Origin: Labia minor
Lineage: Eukaryota > Arthropoda > Insecta > Dermaptera > Spongiphoridae
Reading direction: 5' to 3'
Length of the DNA stretch: 64,000 nt
Assembly: GCA_963082975.1 (NCBI GenBank)
Contig: OY720350.1
Coordinates: 22,167,875 to 22,231,874 of the forward strand
Shown piece after piece: positions 62,190-64,000 of the stretch. Positions within the stretch are counted from its first letter, which is position 1. Every line of letters begins with the position of its first letter. The notes under the pieces are model-generated. The model saw only the letters and a list, made by a program, of their open reading frames with translations, was not told the DNA's origin and searched no databases. The translations under genes and the position numbers were made by a program.

Positions 62190-63328
62190 TGCTTCTCCAG
62201 GCATACATAGTTAGAGTAATAAAATCGACACGTGGCAAGAATAGAAGGGAAAAGACTGGCGAAAAATCTATTTGTAAGGAGGCCAATTGGGAATAGACCG
62301 GTTGGAAGTAGAGGATTATTTTTCCCGAAATATTTTCGTTCCCGGGAATCGGGAAATTATAAAAAATACTAAATTTGAGGTGGAAATTGTAAAAGTTTTA
62401 CGAAAAAGTTAAATAATGTTGTTTTTGCCAAAAAATAAAATAAATTTAATTCAAAAATAAAAAAAAAAATCAGTAAGATATAATATATAATCAACAAAAT
62501 ATAACATAAACATAATTATTTTCTTTTACTTGTTTAGAAAATAACATTTTAGAAACGAGAGGCAATCAAGGGAAATGTCGCCTAAAACTGAGATCCTTCA
62601 TCCTTCGTATTAGAGGAGTAACGATTAGTTATCCCTTTTTATTTATTTTTTCTTTCTTTGTGGTTTTTTTTGCATTATTTTCGATTTATTTTTTTTTTGG
62701 GCATTTTTTTTGTATTTTGTTTTTCTTATTTTGGTTTTTCTTTACTGTATATATCTAAAAAGATGGAGAACTGAAACTCTGAGTCTGTGTTTATGTGTGC
62801 CCTTAATTAAAGACATTTATGATCGTTGATTACAGAGTATTAGTTATTATGTAAATATGTAAATATGTTTTGCTTTTTTTTGTATGTGTTTGCTTTTTGG
62901 ATGTTTTTGGTATTTTTTTTGTCACCACCCAAAAAGGTGGACTGAAATATCATACAGAATGATTGTATATATATTTCTTGAATAAATAAATGATAATATT
63001 TATTTATTTATCAAAAAATATAATTAGGTCTTTACCTTACTCGCTCTCAACTCTACAGCTTATTTATATTAATTTAAGTTAAGGGGCAGGTGATGGAGAG
63101 GGGTTAATTTGAAGGGTGTAAGGAAAATTACTCTCTTTCCAAATGGTCAAGTGCAATAGTGTATTTTATTATTGTTACCTATTCAAGAACTATTTTATAT
63201 AGAACCCTTACCAAAAGGTGTCAGGTATGGCAATTAAAACAGAGTCAAGCTTGTGAAATCGAATTTTAAGTCTAAAAGTTGATTGACAGTTATAACTTAT
63301 GCCAATTTCTATTACACGTGCAGATATA

Positions 63329-63373
<45 letters not shown>

Positions 63374-63825
63374 AAAAAAGTTAAATTTGGCAATGACAAC
63401 TGCCTTCTGCCAGAGTTCACTGTAAAAAAAACTCAAAAAATAGAAAAATTAAAGGGAGAGAAAGAAAGAAAAGGAAAAAAAATTATAACAAAAGACAAAT
63501 GTATGTATGTACACTTGTATTTTATATTTGTTACGATTATTTCAGTTAATAATTAAAGATTTCGGTATCCGCATCATAATCACCATGAAAAATAATTTGA
63601 TTTTTTTCACGGAAAAGGTTTCGTTTTTTCCCAGGAAACGGGAAATAAAAATTGAAGAATTTTCCCGGGAATAACCCTCTAGTTGGAAGACTAAGGACAC
63701 AGTGGGCAGACAATGTAGGAAGGTACGTAAGAGAGATGGGAGTGGCTCATGATAGGGATACTTGGAGAAATGGGGTTGCTACGTCCAAGAACTTTGGAGT
63801 TCCGGAGATCCACAGATAGATACAT
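62190..63825 (+). pseudogene. RTE-like LINE 3' fragment interrupted by a hAT element
   Basis: 62190-62308 reads into NRPVG; after the insertion it resumes at 63690 as RLRTQWADNVGRYVREM, then VAHDRDTWRNGVATSKNF. It ends in CACAGATAGATAC at 63810-63822, a microsatellite-type tail like the other LINE fragments. Non-functional. Confidence 0.85.
62309..63681. mobile_element. hAT-type element, 1373 bp, in LINE fragment
   Basis: The ends TAGAGGATTATTTTTCCCG and, inverted, TAGAGGGTTATTCCCGGG are flanked by the perfect 8-bp duplication GTTGGAAG (62301-62308 and 63682-63689). Inside, about 62740-63000 looks like a retroposon 3' end (AATAAATAAATGA tail), and a TA repeat lies at 63333-63370. No transposase frame was recognised. 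Confidence 0.9.
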
Positions 63826-64000
63826 AATTTAATTTTTTATTTTTAACTAATTTTAAAAATTTTCAGTAATTTTTTTATTTTTGATATTGGGTAGTGTATT
63901 AATTTTTTATCAATGATTCTAAGACATTCGATTTATTTACTATATATATTTTCATATGAAACTATTTATTTATTTCTATGTCACTTTTGAACTCGAAAGT

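Noticed and set aside
63208..63420. 70-codon minus-strand open frame with a run of Tyr-Ile
   Set aside because: Translation of a TA microsatellite inside the hAT element.

Overview
The window is AT-rich (roughly three quarters A+T) animal nuclear DNA, most likely from an arthropod and probably an insect. The reasons are small exons with GT-AG introns, a nose-resistant-to-fluoxetine (NRF-6) acyltransferase gene of insect type, mariner, hAT, pogo and Helitron elements, tRNA-derived SINEs, and no prokaryotic features. The species cannot be named from the sequence alone.

Three protein genes can be rebuilt exon by exon. (1) At 2047-4608 (+) lie the last four coding exons of a secreted-type protein with four LDL-receptor class A modules; its 5' exons lie outside the window or are not recognised. 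(2) At 9474-11214 (-) is a complete four-exon gene for a 188-residue DFF45/ICAD-type protein (CIDE-N plus DFF-C), the inhibitor and chaperone of the apoptotic nuclease CAD. It carries one clear caspase motif between the domains. (3) At 16146-37103 (-) are fourteen consecutive in-phase exons (659 codons) of an NRF-6-like, acyltransferase-3 family membrane protein. Only its N-terminal exon(s) are missing; an 11-nt microexon at 39557-39567 may be one of them. These genes do unrelated jobs (surface/secreted binding, apoptosis control, membrane acyl transfer), and nothing in the sequence links them functionally.

Most of the remaining readable structure is transposable elements, many with exact ends and target-site duplications (TSDs). 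There are about eleven hAT-type non-autonomous elements, most with 8-bp duplications. There are six mariner-family relics flanked by TA or fragmentary, and one pogo/Tigger-like element with a retroposon nested in it. There are two Helitrons of one family that carry the same captured reverse-transcriptase fragment. There are Helentron/HINE-like families (A and B) with terminal hairpins, a further AT-rich family (C), RTE-like LINE 3' fragments and three SINE copies. Nested insertions are common: A in B, hAT in hAT, mariner in LINE, hAT in LINE, Helitron in a TIR element.

From about 38.2 to 64 kb no gene was recognised with confidence. That part is AT-rich sequence with mobile elements and a few isolated splice-flanked exon candidates. 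No tRNA, rRNA or CRISPR array was seen. The most notable biological points are the compact ICAD with a single caspase site, the strong composition shift in one NRF exon, and the Helitron family with a captured retroelement segment. I found no clear evidence of a wholly new gene system.
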